DNA of 64,000 nucleotides from Luteimonas saliphila. Its GTDB lineage: Bacteria > Pseudomonadota > Gammaproteobacteria > Xanthomonadales > Xanthomonadaceae. The stretch lies in assembly GCF_016774335.1 (NCBI RefSeq), contig NZ_JAETWA010000014.1, positions 220,606 to 284,605 of the forward strand. Direction: 5' to 3'. This document shows positions 1-9,043 of the stretch, one piece after another. The position numbers and the translations under genes are program-made. Every line of letters starts with the position of its first letter. Positions within the stretch are counted from its first letter, which is position 1. The notes beneath the pieces were generated by a model that saw nothing but the letters and a program-made list of their open reading frames with translations, was not told the origin of the DNA and ran no database searches.

Positions 1-1164
1 CTGGTCTCGCCCATCCTCGACGAGGACGGGAGCATCAACCGCGGATTCGGTTCGGACATCGAACACGACAGCCAGGGCCAGTACATCCTGCTCGTGGCCG
101 ACATCGCGCGCTACGACGGCGGGCCGGAAAGCGTGCGCCAGTACCTGCCTGCGGTGAAGCAGGCGATGCGGTTTATGCAGACGCTGCGCGATCGGACCAT
201 GGTGCCCGGATACATGGCCGCTCAGCCGGCGCCCGGGCGTTTCCGCGGCCTCATCGCGCCCTCCATCAGCCACGAGGGCTATTCCACGCCGACCCACAGT
301 TACTGGGACGACTACTTCGCGATCAAGGGCTGGGACGACGGCGCGTGGCTGGCGGGAGCGCTGGGCGATGAGGCCACCGCGGCCTGGGCACGCGAACAGG
401 GGGCCGCGCTGCGACGATCGGTGTCCGCTTCGATCCGCGCCACGATCGCGTGGAAGGGCTCGGACACGATCCCCGCGTCCGCCGACCTCGGTGAGAGTGA
501 CCCCACCAGCGTGTCGATCGCGCTGGATCCGGCGGGCGCGCGCGATGTGTTGCCCGAGCGGCAGTTGCTCAATACGTACGATCGCTACATGGTCGACGTG
601 CGGCGGCGCGACGTGCCGGGTGCGCTCTACGCCTACACGCCGTATGAGTTGCGCAACGTCCTGACGTATGTACACCTCGGACGGCCCGCGGACGCGCGTG
701 AACTGCTCGACCGCTTCGTTGCGCAGCAACGCCCCCGGGCTTGGCGGATGTGGCCCGAGGTCGTGCACTCGCGCGAGCGGCACCCCGGCTACATCGGCGA
801 CATGCCCCACACCTGGATCGGCTCGGAATATGTGCGCGCGGTGCTGGGCATGATCGTGCAAGAGGCCCCGGGACGGCTGGTGCTCCTGCCGGGGGCGCCG
901 GCGGACTGGCTGGCGGGTGACGGGCTGGCATCGCACGGCATGCCGACCGCGTTCGGCCGCATGGACCTGCATGCGCGCCTCGTCGACGACCGGTTGCGCG
1001 TCGAGCTGTCGGGTGTCAAGGGGGTGGGTGTCGAAGTGCACTGGCCGCCGGATATGGGGCCGCCCAGGGTCCTGCGGGTCGACGGACGGGCGGTCGAGGT
1101 GCCCGGCGCGACCCCGTTCGCCAGTCTGCCCGAGCCGTTCCGCGTGCTCGAGGCCGCATGGTGA
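1..1164 (+). CDS. Six-hairpin glycosidase-like protein, C-terminal part (5' end outside window)
   Basis: The reading frame is open from the first base, so only the C-terminal 387 residues are visible. It aligns by eye with the C-terminal third of the large secreted protein at 12635-15940. Shared blocks include SISHEGY, HSYWD, a DPTS motif before IAL, a YTPYE(L/W)RNV block and a final P(H)xW(I/V)GS(E/D) block. This is the alpha-helical barrel region typical of six-hairpin glycosidase-like proteins. Its position upstream of a LacI regulator and TonB-dependent receptor suggests a role in breaking down an imported or secreted polysaccharide. The signal peptide, N-terminal domains and substrate cannot be seen. 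The family assignment rests on similarity to the paralogue, not on a recognised catalytic pair. Confidence 0.75.
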   Translation: MVSPILDEDGSINRGFGSDIEHDSQGQYILLVADIARYDGGPESVRQYLPAVKQAMRFMQTLRDRTMVPGYMAAQPAPGRFRGLIAPSISHEGYSTPTHSYWDDYFAIKGWDDGAWLAGALGDEATAAWAREQGAALRRSVSASIRATIAWKGSDTIPASADLGESDPTSVSIALDPAGARDVLPERQLLNTYDRYMVDVRRRDVPGALYAYTPYELRNVLTYVHLGRPADARELLDRFVAQQRPRAWRMWPEVVHSRERHPGYIGDMPHTWIGSEYVRAVLGMIVQEAPGRLVLLPGAPADWLAGDGLASHGMPTAFGRMDLHARLVDDRLRVELSGVKGVGVEVHWPPDMGPPRVLRVDGRAVEVPGATPFASLPEPFRVLEAAW

Positions 1165-1226
1165 CCGCCGGCGTCGTCCCCTGCCGGCCTTGCTGTGCCG
1201 CAGCATCGTCCGTTGCGCGGGATCGC

Positions 1227-1255
1227 TTTACAGGATTGCTTGAAAACGATTACAT
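1227..1255 (+). promoter_or_regulatory. lacI promoter with overlapping LacI-type operator (operator 1241-1254)
   Basis: A -35-like TTTACA (1227-1232) and a -10-like TTACAT (1250-1255) are separated by 17 bp. The 14-bp dyad TGAAAACGATTACA (1241-1254), with a central CG as in LacI/CcpA-family operators, covers the spacer and -10. The same dyad recurs inverted and identical at 7167-7180 and with one change at 24103-24116. A repressor bound here would block RNA polymerase, so autoregulation of the downstream lacI gene is likely. No other promoter evidence was available. Confidence 0.65.
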
Positions 1256-1285
1256 TCCGCGCATCGTGAAACCGCGGAGGGGCGG

Positions 1286-2314
1286 ATGAGCGTCACGATC
1301 AAAGACGTGGCACGACGTGCGAATGTCTCCGTTGCCACCGTGTCGCGTGCCCTCAACGGTCACCAGAACGTCGCCGAGGAAGTCCGCAAGCGGGTACTCT
1401 CGGTCGCCGACCAGCTGCGCTACAGCCCGCACCATGCGGCGCGGAGCCTGAGCAGCCGGCGGACCCAGACCATCGGGGTCGTGCTGCCGGATCTGTACGG
1501 CGAATTCTTCTCCGAACTGATGCGGGGCATCGACCATGTGGCACGCGAGCGCGGCCTGCACCTGCTCGTCTCCAGCTACCACGGTCATCCGCAGGAACAG
1601 GGTGCGGCGTTGCGCGCCATGCGTGGACGCGTGGACGGTTTGCTGCTGATGTCGCCGTTCCTGGAAGGTCAGGAATCGCTGGCCGACGACATGCCGGCGA
1701 GCATGCCAGTGGTCCTCATGGGCTCCCCGGTCGCCGCCGACGGGCCAGCGTCGATCGGTGTCGACAACCACGGTGGCGCGAAAGCGATGATGGAGCACCT
1801 GCTCGAAGCCGGGCACCGGTCGATTGCATTCCTGTCGGGGCCCGACGACAACTTTGACGCGCGCGAGCGTTTGCGCGGCTACACCGATGCGCTCGCTGCC
1901 GCCGGCCTGGAGCCCTGGGTGTTTCCGGGAGATTTCGACGAGGCCTCCGGACATCGCGCCGGCGGGGCCCTGATACAGGCGCCACGCCGGCCCGACGCGG
2001 TGTTCGCCGCCAACGACATGATGGCGCTCGGATGCATGTTCGCGCTCAGCCAGGGCGGCGTCCGCGTTCCCGACGACATCGCGATCGCTGGGTTCGACGA
2101 CATCCCGCTTTCGCGCTACGTGCACCCCGCGCTCACGACCATGCGTGTGGAAATCGCGGAGTTGGGCGCGCGCGCGATCCGGAGCCTGCTCGAGCCTGGA
2201 CAGGAAACGGCGGAGGGGAGCAGGTTACAGGAACTGCTTTTCCCGGAACTGGTCGTGCGGCAATCCAGTCGCCCTCGTACGGACACACCCGCGGCCCCAT
2301 CGACGACATCTTGA
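1286..2314 (+). CDS. LacI-family transcriptional regulator
   Basis: This is a 342-residue repressor of the LacI/GalR family. Residues 1-50 form the helix-turn-helix (TIKDVARRANVSVATVSRAL) and hinge helix, and the rest is a periplasmic-binding-protein-like sensor with the usual AIAGFDDIPLSRYVHPALTT stretch. The start at 1286 has GGAGG at 1276-1280. It sits between a glycosidase gene and a TonB-dependent receptor, and a dyad operator overlaps its own promoter. The same operator occurs before the GH144/ABC operon and the bgl-Entner-Doudoroff operon, so it probably represses the whole island until a sugar inducer appears. The inducer is unknown; a beta-gluco-oligosaccharide is a guess from the neighbours. 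Confidence 0.93.
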   Translation: MSVTIKDVARRANVSVATVSRALNGHQNVAEEVRKRVLSVADQLRYSPHHAARSLSSRRTQTIGVVLPDLYGEFFSELMRGIDHVARERGLHLLVSSYHGHPQEQGAALRAMRGRVDGLLLMSPFLEGQESLADDMPASMPVVLMGSPVAADGPASIGVDNHGGAKAMMEHLLEAGHRSIAFLSGPDDNFDARERLRGYTDALAAAGLEPWVFPGDFDEASGHRAGGALIQAPRRPDAVFAANDMMALGCMFALSQGGVRVPDDIAIAGFDDIPLSRYVHPALTTMRVEIAELGARAIRSLLEPGQETAEGSRLQELLFPELVVRQSSRPRTDTPAAPSTTS

Positions 2315-2436
2315 GCGACAAAAAAAGCAGGAAGAACGCATCTGAAACGAGAATTCGCCAGCGTCCAAGGCGAGCACATCAGAGCCGATCAACCCTTATC
2401 AACACTTTTGAGGACCGCCCTGGGAGGGGCATCGCC

Positions 2437-5400
2437 ATGAATCGCAAGACCCGAGCATCCCTCAGGATCCAACGCAGCGTGCTTGCCGGCGCGCTCGCGA
2501 GTTGTCTCGCGTTGACCGCGACGGTCGCCCACGCCCAGAGTGCGAGCGCCACGCTTCGCGGACGCGTCGCCGGTGCCGAGGACGGCACGACGGTCACCGC
2601 CACCAACACCGCCGATGGCAGCGTCCGCCGCACGCAGACCAATGCGGACGGCAGCTACACGCTGGTGGGCCTGGCGCCGGGCACCTACAACGTCGAAGCG
2701 GAGGGCGGCGGCGCGCAGATCGTCCGCCTGCAGGTCGCATCCACGTCCACACTGAACCTGTCGGCCGATACCGGCGTCGCGGAAACACCGCAGACGGGCG
2801 ATGCCACCAACCTCGATGCGGTGGTCGTGACGGCCCCCGCGCTACAGGAGGTGAACACGTCCGAGGTCGGAAAATTCGTGTCGCTGCGCGAGATCCAGAA
2901 CGTGCCCCAGTCTTCGCGCAACTTTCTGGAGTTCGCCGACGCGGTGCCGGGCATGATCTTCGAGCGCGATGGCAACGGGCGTACGACCCTCAAAGGTGGT
3001 GCCCAGAATGCCAGCTCCACCAATCTGTACATCGATGGTGTCGGGCAGAAGAGCTATGTCAAGAAGGGCGGCGTCGCCGGACAGTTCGACAGCGCGGGCA
3101 ACCCGTTCCCGCAGATGGCGATCGGCGAGTACAAGGTCATCACGTCCAACTACAAGGCCGAGTACGGCCAGATATCCAGTGCCGCGGTGACTGCGGTCAC
3201 ACGCTCCGGCGGCAACGAGATGGAAGGCGAGGTGTTCTATCGGTTCACCGACGAAGGGATGCGCGAGAAGACACCCGCGGAGGAAGCGAGCGACCAGGAA
3301 AAGAAGAAGAGCAAGGAAACCGAGGCGGGTATCGCGGTCGGTGGCCCATTGATCGAAGACAAGCTGCACTTCTTCGCGGCGATCGAGACCAAAGAGTTCG
3401 CGCTTCCGACCGCGGTCGTGCCGGGCGTGATAGCGACGCCCGAGATCCTGGCGCAGTTGCCGGTCGAAGCCCGGCAGTTCGGTCCCACCTCGCAGCCGTT
3501 CGACGAAACCCTGATATTCGCCAAGATCGACTGGAACGTGACCGACAACGATCACATCGCGTTCTCGGCACAGCGGCGCGACGAGGAAACGGTCGGCAAC
3601 GTCGGTAACCAGAACGCGTACTCGCATGGCATCTACACCGACAATTACGACCACCGCAACAGCCTGCGATGGGAGCACAGCGCCGATCGCTGGTTCAACG
3701 AGGTGCTGCTGACCAGCGAGAAATCATTCAACAATCCGCTGCCGATCACCTTCGGGAACGGCTATCTCTACCGGACTCCAGACGGTACCAACGACGCTAC
3801 GGTCATCCAGGTGGGCGGCGGCGACCCGCGTGCCGGACAGGTGAAGGGCCAGAAGGGCTGGTCGATCGAGGACAACCTGACCTTCGTCGACATCGAGGCG
3901 GCCGGCTACCACACGATCAAGATGGGCGCACGCTACAAGAGCGTCGATCTCTACGCGGCCGACGCGCTCAACGCGAATCCGCAGTTCGCGTACATCCTCG
4001 GCGCGGACTTCCCGCCGGACCAGCCCTACCAGGCCATCTTCGCAAAGCCCGTCACCGGGATCGGCAGCATCGCGCCAAGCGTGGAGACCACCTCCAAGCA
4101 GTACGGTCTCTACATCCAGGATGATTGGCAGGTCAACGATCACCTGATACTAAATATCGGCCTGCGCTGGGACTACGAAGAGGTGCCGGCCTACCTCGAC
4201 TTCGTGACGCCGCAGAACGTGGTCGACGCGCTGAATGGCCAGGATCCGAACGCGCCAGCTGGCCAAACGTATGCCGATTCGCTTCGTGCAGGCGGAGTGG
4301 ACATCAACGACTACATCAGCACCGGCAACAACCGGGAGGCGTTCAAGGATGCGTGGCAACCGCGCCTTGGTTTCTCCTACGACTTTGGCGCGGATCAGAA
4401 GCGGGTTCTGTACGGTGGCGCTGGACGCTCATACGATCGCAACGTGTACGACTTTCTGCAACTTGAAGTCACGAAATCCGCACTTCCACAACTGACGATC
4501 AACTTCCGCGATCCGGTGACGGGAGAGTGTTACCGCGACCGCGACCCGTGCTTCGACTGGGATCCGAGCTACCTCAACGGCATCGAGAACCTGCAGGCAC
4601 TGGTCGCAGCCAGCAACGAAGGCGTCGAAGTCGATCTGATGAACAACGACCTCAAGACCCCGTACTCGGACCAGTACAGCCTCGGTATGCGCAACACGAT
4701 CGGCCAATGGCTGACCGATGCGGCGGTGACCCGGATCGAAAGCCACGACGGTTTCGCGTTCTCGCTCGGCAACCGCTATCCCAACGGCGATTTCTTCCAG
4801 AACGGCAGCCAGCCGTGGGGGAACGCGGTGCCCGGCTTCGGCGCGTTGATCATCGGCAACAACGGCATCGAGACCAAGTCGACCCAGTTGCTGCTGTCGG
4901 CGCAAAAACCGTACACCCGCAATTCGGGATGGGGCACGAGCTTCGCCTACACCTTCACCGACGCCGAGCAGAACCGCGACATCAACGAGCACTATTCGTT
5001 CGACTACGCGACCCCCGGCGACTACCCGGTGCTGGTGTCGAATTCCGTCCCGAAACACCGGTTCGTCGCCACGGGCACGTTGGATGGCTTCTGGGGCATC
5101 ACCTTCGGCGGGAAACTCGTGCTCGCCACCCCGACACCTGTCTACAGCAGCACTTGCCTCGCGGATGGGGTTCCGACGCCGGTGGGGGGGGGGCGCTGCA
5201 TGCCGGCTGCGACCGAGCCTGATGGCACTTGGGGGTACCGTAGCCTCGACCTCCAGGCGACCAGGGAGTTCGACGTCGATGGGGTGCGGTTCTACGGGCG
5301 AGTCGACGTGCTCAACGTCTTCAACTGGAACAACTACACCAGCGTGGTCGTGACAGACAACCGGGATGGCACCATCTCCGCGCGGTACCTTGAGGGAGGC

Positions 5401-5454
5401 AACATCACCGGTGTGCCACGCATGGTCAAGGTCGAGTTCGGCATGCGCTTCTGA
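2437..5454 (+). CDS. TonB-dependent outer-membrane receptor (Oar-like, carboxypeptidase-regulatory N-terminus)
   Basis: This 1005-residue outer-membrane active transporter probably imports oligosaccharides with TonB-ExbBD energy. Residues 1-33 are a signal peptide ending AHA. Residues 35-105 are a carboxypeptidase regulatory-like fold, followed by a TonB-box-like DAVVVTA (127-133), a plug domain (about 138-260) and a long beta-barrel ending in the aromatic VKVEFGMRF. The ATG at 2437 was chosen because GGGAGGGG precedes it and the signal peptide starts there; the frame stays open upstream into lacI. A run of ten G (5184-5193) lies in the barrel at about residues 916-919. A halogenase gene follows 95 bp downstream. 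The transported substrate is inferred from neighbours only. Confidence 0.92.
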   Translation: MNRKTRASLRIQRSVLAGALASCLALTATVAHAQSASATLRGRVAGAEDGTTVTATNTADGSVRRTQTNADGSYTLVGLAPGTYNVEAEGGGAQIVRLQVASTSTLNLSADTGVAETPQTGDATNLDAVVVTAPALQEVNTSEVGKFVSLREIQNVPQSSRNFLEFADAVPGMIFERDGNGRTTLKGGAQNASSTNLYIDGVGQKSYVKKGGVAGQFDSAGNPFPQMAIGEYKVITSNYKAEYGQISSAAVTAVTRSGGNEMEGEVFYRFTDEGMREKTPAEEASDQEKKKSKETEAGIAVGGPLIEDKLHFFAAIETKEFALPTAVVPGVIATPEILAQLPVEARQFGPTSQPFDETLIFAKIDWNVTDNDHIAFSAQRRDEETVGNVGNQNAYSHGIYTDNYDHRNSLRWEHSADRWFNEVLLTSEKSFNNPLPITFGNGYLYRTPDGTNDATVIQVGGGDPRAGQVKGQKGWSIEDNLTFVDIEAAGYHTIKMGARYKSVDLYAADALNANPQFAYILGADFPPDQPYQAIFAKPVTGIGSIAPSVETTSKQYGLYIQDDWQVNDHLILNIGLRWDYEEVPAYLDFVTPQNVVDALNGQDPNAPAGQTYADSLRAGGVDINDYISTGNNREAFKDAWQPRLGFSYDFGADQKRVLYGGAGRSYDRNVYDFLQLEVTKSALPQLTINFRDPVTGECYRDRDPCFDWDPSYLNGIENLQALVAASNEGVEVDLMNNDLKTPYSDQYSLGMRNTIGQWLTDAAVTRIESHDGFAFSLGNRYPNGDFFQNGSQPWGNAVPGFGALIIGNNGIETKSTQLLLSAQKPYTRNSGWGTSFAYTFTDAEQNRDINEHYSFDYATPGDYPVLVSNSVPKHRFVATGTLDGFWGITFGGKLVLATPTPVYSSTCLADGVPTPVGGGRCMPAATEPDGTWGYRSLDLQATREFDVDGVRFYGRVDVLNVFNWNNYTSVVVTDNRDGTISARYLEGGNITGVPRMVKVEFGMRF
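5184..5193 (+). repeat. Homopolymeric tract of ten G inside the receptor gene
   Basis: Ten consecutive G encode part of a Val-Gly-Gly-Gly stretch near the C-terminal end of the TonB-dependent receptor, between two Cys residues of a probable surface loop. Such tracts are prone to slipped-strand mispairing. A one-base change would frameshift the last roughly 90 residues, including the terminal beta-strands. A sequencing or assembly error is also possible at such a run. Confidence 0.6.
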
Positions 5455-5484
5455 GGCGCGACCGCGGTCTGGTCCAACAGGCGT

Positions 5485-5509
5485 ACCAGGGCGGAAGCGG
5501 CGCCCTGGT
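5485..5509 (+). terminator. Hairpin between receptor and halogenase genes
   Basis: A perfect 9-bp stem (ACCAGGGCG with CGCCCTGGT) and 7-nt loop lies 30 bp after the receptor stop codon. No T-tract follows, so it may be a weak terminator, an attenuator lowering expression of the halogenase, or an mRNA stabiliser. Confidence 0.45.
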
Positions 5510-5549
5510 TGTCGCCGGCAACGAGAGCATGACGTGATGGAGGGGGCGC

Positions 5550-7061
5550 ATGCCCACCAGTGCGGTTCGCGACATCGTCATCCTGGGCGGAGGTACCGCA
5601 GGCTGGATGGCAGCCGCTGCGTTCGTGCGGGTGCTCGGAGAAGCATGCCGCGTGCACGTCGTGGAGTCCGAGCTGATCGGCACCGTCGGAGTCGGCGAGG
5701 CCACGGTGCCGCATATCAAGGCCTTCAACAACCTGCTGCAGATCGACGAGGCCGACTTCGTCCGCAGGACGCAGGGTACCTTCAAGCTTGGCATCCAGTT
5801 CGTCGACTGGCTGCGCGTCGGTGAGACCTACATCCATGGCTTCGGCACGGAGATCGGCCGAAATCTCGGCCTGCTGCCGTTCCATCAGTACTGGATCAAG
5901 GGCCACCTGAAGGGACGGGTCCAGGGAATTGGCGCGTACTCGCTCAACACCTTGGCGGCCGAGCGCGGCAAGTTCATGGTATCGGCAAGCGATGTGCCGC
6001 CCGGTTCTCCGTTGGCCAACATCGCCTATGCCTACCACTTCGACGCCGGGCTCTACGCCCGCTACCTGCGCGAATACGCGGGGCAGCGTGGCGCGAGACA
6101 CACTGAAGGAATGGTGCGCGAGGTGGTCCTGGATCCCGAGAACGGGCACGTAGCCTCGCTGCGCATGGAGTCGGGGGCCGAGATCCAAGGTGACCTGTTC
6201 ATCGACTGCTCAGGCTTCCGGGGACTGCTGATCGGCGATGCTGTCGGCACTCCCTACGAGGATTTCAGCCATTGGCTGCCTTGCGACCGCGCGTTCGCGG
6301 TCCCGTGCGAGAGCACAGGGCCGCCAACGCCATACACGCGCTCCACCGCGCGCGCGGCGGGCTGGCAATGGCGAATCCCGTTGCAGCACCGCACCGGCAA
6401 CGGCTACGTCTACTGCAGCCGCTACGTCAGTGACGACGAGGCGGCTGCCACGCTCTTGGCCAACCTCGACGGCGACGCGTTGGGGGACCCTCGGCCTCTG
6501 CGTTTCACCACCGGCCGGCGTTCTGCCTGCTGGAATCGCAACGTGGTCGCACTCGGCCTGGCGAGCGGATTCATGGAGCCGCTGGAGTCGACCAGCATCC
6601 ACCTAGTTCAATCCGGCATTTCCAAGCTGCTGGAGATGTTCCCGCGGGACGGTTTCAACCCTGTGTTGGCGCAGAAGTACAACGCCAGACTTGCGTTCGA
6701 GTTCGACCGGATACGTGATTTCCTGTTGCTGCACTACTACGCCACCGAACGCGGCGAGCCGTTCTGGCGCGAATGCCGGGAGATGGTGATCACGCCGGAA
6801 TTGAGCGAGAAGATTGCCCTGTTCCGCGACAGCGGCCAGTTCTATCGTAACGCCGAGGAAATGTTCGGTGATGTCAGCTGGATCGAGGTCATGCTGGGCC
6901 AAGGCGTGGTGCCGAACGGGTACCACCCGCTCGTGGACCAGGTTCCGGAGCCCGACCTGTACCGGTTTATCGAAGGGGTGGGCAAGACGATCTCCAACTG
7001 CGTCGAGGCCATGCCGATGCACCAGCAGTTCATCGACCGTTTCTGCAAGGCGGATCGGTGA
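5550..7061 (+). CDS. Flavin-dependent halogenase (tryptophan 7-halogenase-like)
   Basis: This 503-residue FAD-dependent enzyme resembles PrnA/RebH. The dinucleotide-binding GGGTAGWM is at residues 13-20, the halogenase signature WQWRIP at 272-277, Lys79 in TFKLGI and Glu346 in EPLESTSI. Lys79 and Glu346 fall at the positions of the catalytic Lys and Glu of PrnA, so the active site looks intact. The family uses reduced FAD, O2 and halide to form HOCl or HOBr, which is guided to an aromatic substrate. The start at 5550 has GGAGGGGG upstream. Homologues are commonly found beside TonB-dependent sugar receptors in xanthomonads, where their true substrate is unknown; no flavin reductase is encoded nearby. 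Confidence 0.9.
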   Translation: MPTSAVRDIVILGGGTAGWMAAAAFVRVLGEACRVHVVESELIGTVGVGEATVPHIKAFNNLLQIDEADFVRRTQGTFKLGIQFVDWLRVGETYIHGFGTEIGRNLGLLPFHQYWIKGHLKGRVQGIGAYSLNTLAAERGKFMVSASDVPPGSPLANIAYAYHFDAGLYARYLREYAGQRGARHTEGMVREVVLDPENGHVASLRMESGAEIQGDLFIDCSGFRGLLIGDAVGTPYEDFSHWLPCDRAFAVPCESTGPPTPYTRSTARAAGWQWRIPLQHRTGNGYVYCSRYVSDDEAAATLLANLDGDALGDPRPLRFTTGRRSACWNRNVVALGLASGFMEPLESTSIHLVQSGISKLLEMFPRDGFNPVLAQKYNARLAFEFDRIRDFLLLHYYATERGEPFWRECREMVITPELSEKIALFRDSGQFYRNAEEMFGDVSWIEVMLGQGVVPNGYHPLVDQVPEPDLYRFIEGVGKTISNCVEAMPMHQQFIDRFCKADR

Positions 7062-7166
7062 TTGCAAGGGTGGGGATATGGACGGCCTGCGACTCCATAC
7101 GGCAGACCGTGCCAATCGCCTATGGATCGTGTTGCGGTGCACGAGTACATTTGTTTAACAATCTGG

Positions 7167-7180
7167 TGTAATCGTTTTCA
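7167..7180 (-). promoter_or_regulatory. LacI-type operator upstream of the GH144/ABC operon
   Basis: TGTAATCGTTTTCA is the exact reverse complement of the operator before lacI. It lies 83 bp upstream of the chosen start of the GH144-like lipoprotein, and next to another small dyad, TTGTTTAACAA (7151-7161). It probably controls the GH144, solute-binding protein and permease genes. Confidence 0.65.
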
Positions 7181-7263
7181 TGGCTCGAAACCGGCCCTCG
7201 GTGATGCCCCCACCTCGTCCGTGTGTAGTAAATGATCCGGGCGAGCTCCCGATAGGAACATGC

Positions 7264-8925
7264 ATGCTGCCCCCATCGCGCGAGAACCCGACTCTGGTCC
7301 GTTGGATTCCCCTGCTACTCGCGTTGGCCTTGCTGGCATCCTGCCAGCGGGAAGCGCCTCAGCCGCAGCAACCCGTCGTCGCACCGCCGACGCCCGGCCC
7401 GATCCCGCAGGTCGTGCTGCCGGAGCCCGAGCCCAGGCAGGAAGAACCCCCGGGCCCGCCCGAGCTGCCACCGCTGTTCCGCGACATCGAGCGGCGCACG
7501 TTCCAGTTCTTCTGGGATACCACCAACGAGGTGAACGGACTGACGCCGGACCGCTTCCCGTCGCGGCCGTTCGCGAGCATCGCCTCGGTCGGCTTCTCGC
7601 TGACCGCGTATCCGATCGGGATCGAGAACGGCTGGGTCAGCCGCACCCAGGCGGTGGACCGGACGCTGGCCACGCTGACGTTCCTGCGCGGGGCGCAGAT
7701 GGGGCCGCAGGCCGAGGGACGCAGCGGCCACAAGGGATTCTTCTATCACTTCCTCGACATGCAGACCGGCGCGCGCTACGACCGGTGGGTCGAGCTGTCG
7801 AGCGTGGACACCGGCCTGCTGCTGATGGGCGTACTGTTCGCGCAGTCGTACTACACCGGCGAGGATCCGCGCGAGGCGCAGATCCGCAAGCTCGCCGACG
7901 AGGTCTATCGCCGCGTCGAATGGCCGTGGCTGCAGCAGCGGCCGCCGCTGATCTCGATGGGCTGGTATCCCGAGCGCGGCTTCATCGGCCACGACTGGAA
8001 AGGCTACAACGAGGCGATGCTGGTCTACATCCTCGCGCTGGGCTCCCCGACGCATCCGGTGGACCCGGAGGCGTGGCAGGTCTGGACGGAGACCTACGAG
8101 CGGGACTGGGGCGTGTTCCAGGGCCAGGAGTACCTGAGTTTCGGCCCGCACTTCGGCCACCAGTATTCGCACGTGTGGATCGATTTCCGAGGCATCCGCG
8201 ACCAGTACATGGCCAGCCGCGGCATCGACTACTTCGAGAACAGCCGCCGGGCGACCTACGCCCAGCGGGCGTATGCGATCGAGAATCCGATGAAGTGGGA
8301 CGACTACGGCGAGAACGTCTGGGGCCTCACCGCCAGCGACGGACCGCAACGCACCACCCAGGACTTCCGCGGCGAACAGCGCGAGTTCCGCCACTACAGC
8401 GCACGCGGAGCGGGCCTTTCGGACGAGTTCGACGACGGCACGATCGCACCGACTGCGGCGATCGCCTCGATCGCGTTCGCGCCGGAGATCGTGATCCCTG
8501 CCACCGAGGAGCTGTACGAGCGCTATGGCGAGTACCTATACTCCAGCTACGGCTTCCTCGACGCGGTCAACCCGAGCTTCAAGTACGACGTGCCGCTCAA
8601 GACCGGGCGCCTGATCCCCGGACGCGGCTGGGTGGCGAGCGACTACATCGGCATCGACCAGGGACCGATCCTGACCATGATCGCGAACTACCGCAGCGAG
8701 TTCGTGTGGAAGGTGATGCGGGAGAACGCCTACATCCGCAAGGGCCTGGAGCGCGCGGGCTTCACCGGAGGATGGCTGGCGCCGCCCGGCGGTCCGCAGA
8801 CGTCGGGCGAGCCCGATCCGGAAGCCGCGGCGGCCAGCGACATCGGCATGGCGCAGTCGCGCGCGTCGTCCGGCGAGGACGACAAGCCCCCGTCCGAGCC
8901 GAGGGCGTCGGACCCGCCGCAGTAG
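7264..8925 (+). CDS. GH144-like glycoamylase-domain lipoprotein (probable endo-beta-1,2-glucanase)
   Basis: This is a 553-residue lipoprotein: a hydrophobic stretch and lipobox LLASC put the lipidated Cys at residue 27. A proline-rich linker follows, then an alpha-helical barrel with the features of the glycoamylase domain (PF10091), including FGHQYSHVWIDFRGI. Enzymes of this type in family GH144 cleave beta-1,2-glucan, and related domains occur in cyclic beta-1,2-glucan synthases. The start at 7264 was chosen over an in-frame ATG at 7180 because the latter falls on the operator, while AGGA at 7254-7257 and a proper signal sequence support 7264. It leads an apparent operon with the sugar ABC genes. 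Substrate specificity is inferred from the family. Confidence 0.8.
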   Translation: MLPPSRENPTLVRWIPLLLALALLASCQREAPQPQQPVVAPPTPGPIPQVVLPEPEPRQEEPPGPPELPPLFRDIERRTFQFFWDTTNEVNGLTPDRFPSRPFASIASVGFSLTAYPIGIENGWVSRTQAVDRTLATLTFLRGAQMGPQAEGRSGHKGFFYHFLDMQTGARYDRWVELSSVDTGLLLMGVLFAQSYYTGEDPREAQIRKLADEVYRRVEWPWLQQRPPLISMGWYPERGFIGHDWKGYNEAMLVYILALGSPTHPVDPEAWQVWTETYERDWGVFQGQEYLSFGPHFGHQYSHVWIDFRGIRDQYMASRGIDYFENSRRATYAQRAYAIENPMKWDDYGENVWGLTASDGPQRTTQDFRGEQREFRHYSARGAGLSDEFDDGTIAPTAAIASIAFAPEIVIPATEELYERYGEYLYSSYGFLDAVNPSFKYDVPLKTGRLIPGRGWVASDYIGIDQGPILTMIANYRSEFVWKVMRENAYIRKGLERAGFTGGWLAPPGGPQTSGEPDPEAAAASDIGMAQSRASSGEDDKPPSEPRASDPPQ

Positions 8926-9043
8926 CGTGTCGCGCGAGGCCGTCCCGGGCGTTGCGGGAGTCCTGCCTCCGCATGCCTGCGGACAGCGGCGCGCAGGCGT
9001 TGCCGATGCGTCCGGAGCGGCAGAAACCTCTACCATCCGCCGC

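Noticed and set aside
2340..2360. Possible fourth LacI operator before the TonB-dependent receptor (TGAAACGAGAATTC)
   Set aside because: It lacks the central symmetry and the TTACA half, so it does not fit the other three sites. The receptor may instead be read through from the lacI promoter.
7180..7263. Earlier ATG (7180) for the GH144-like gene
   Set aside because: It overlaps the operator, lacks a ribosome site and would bury the lipoprotein signal 28 residues inside the protein.
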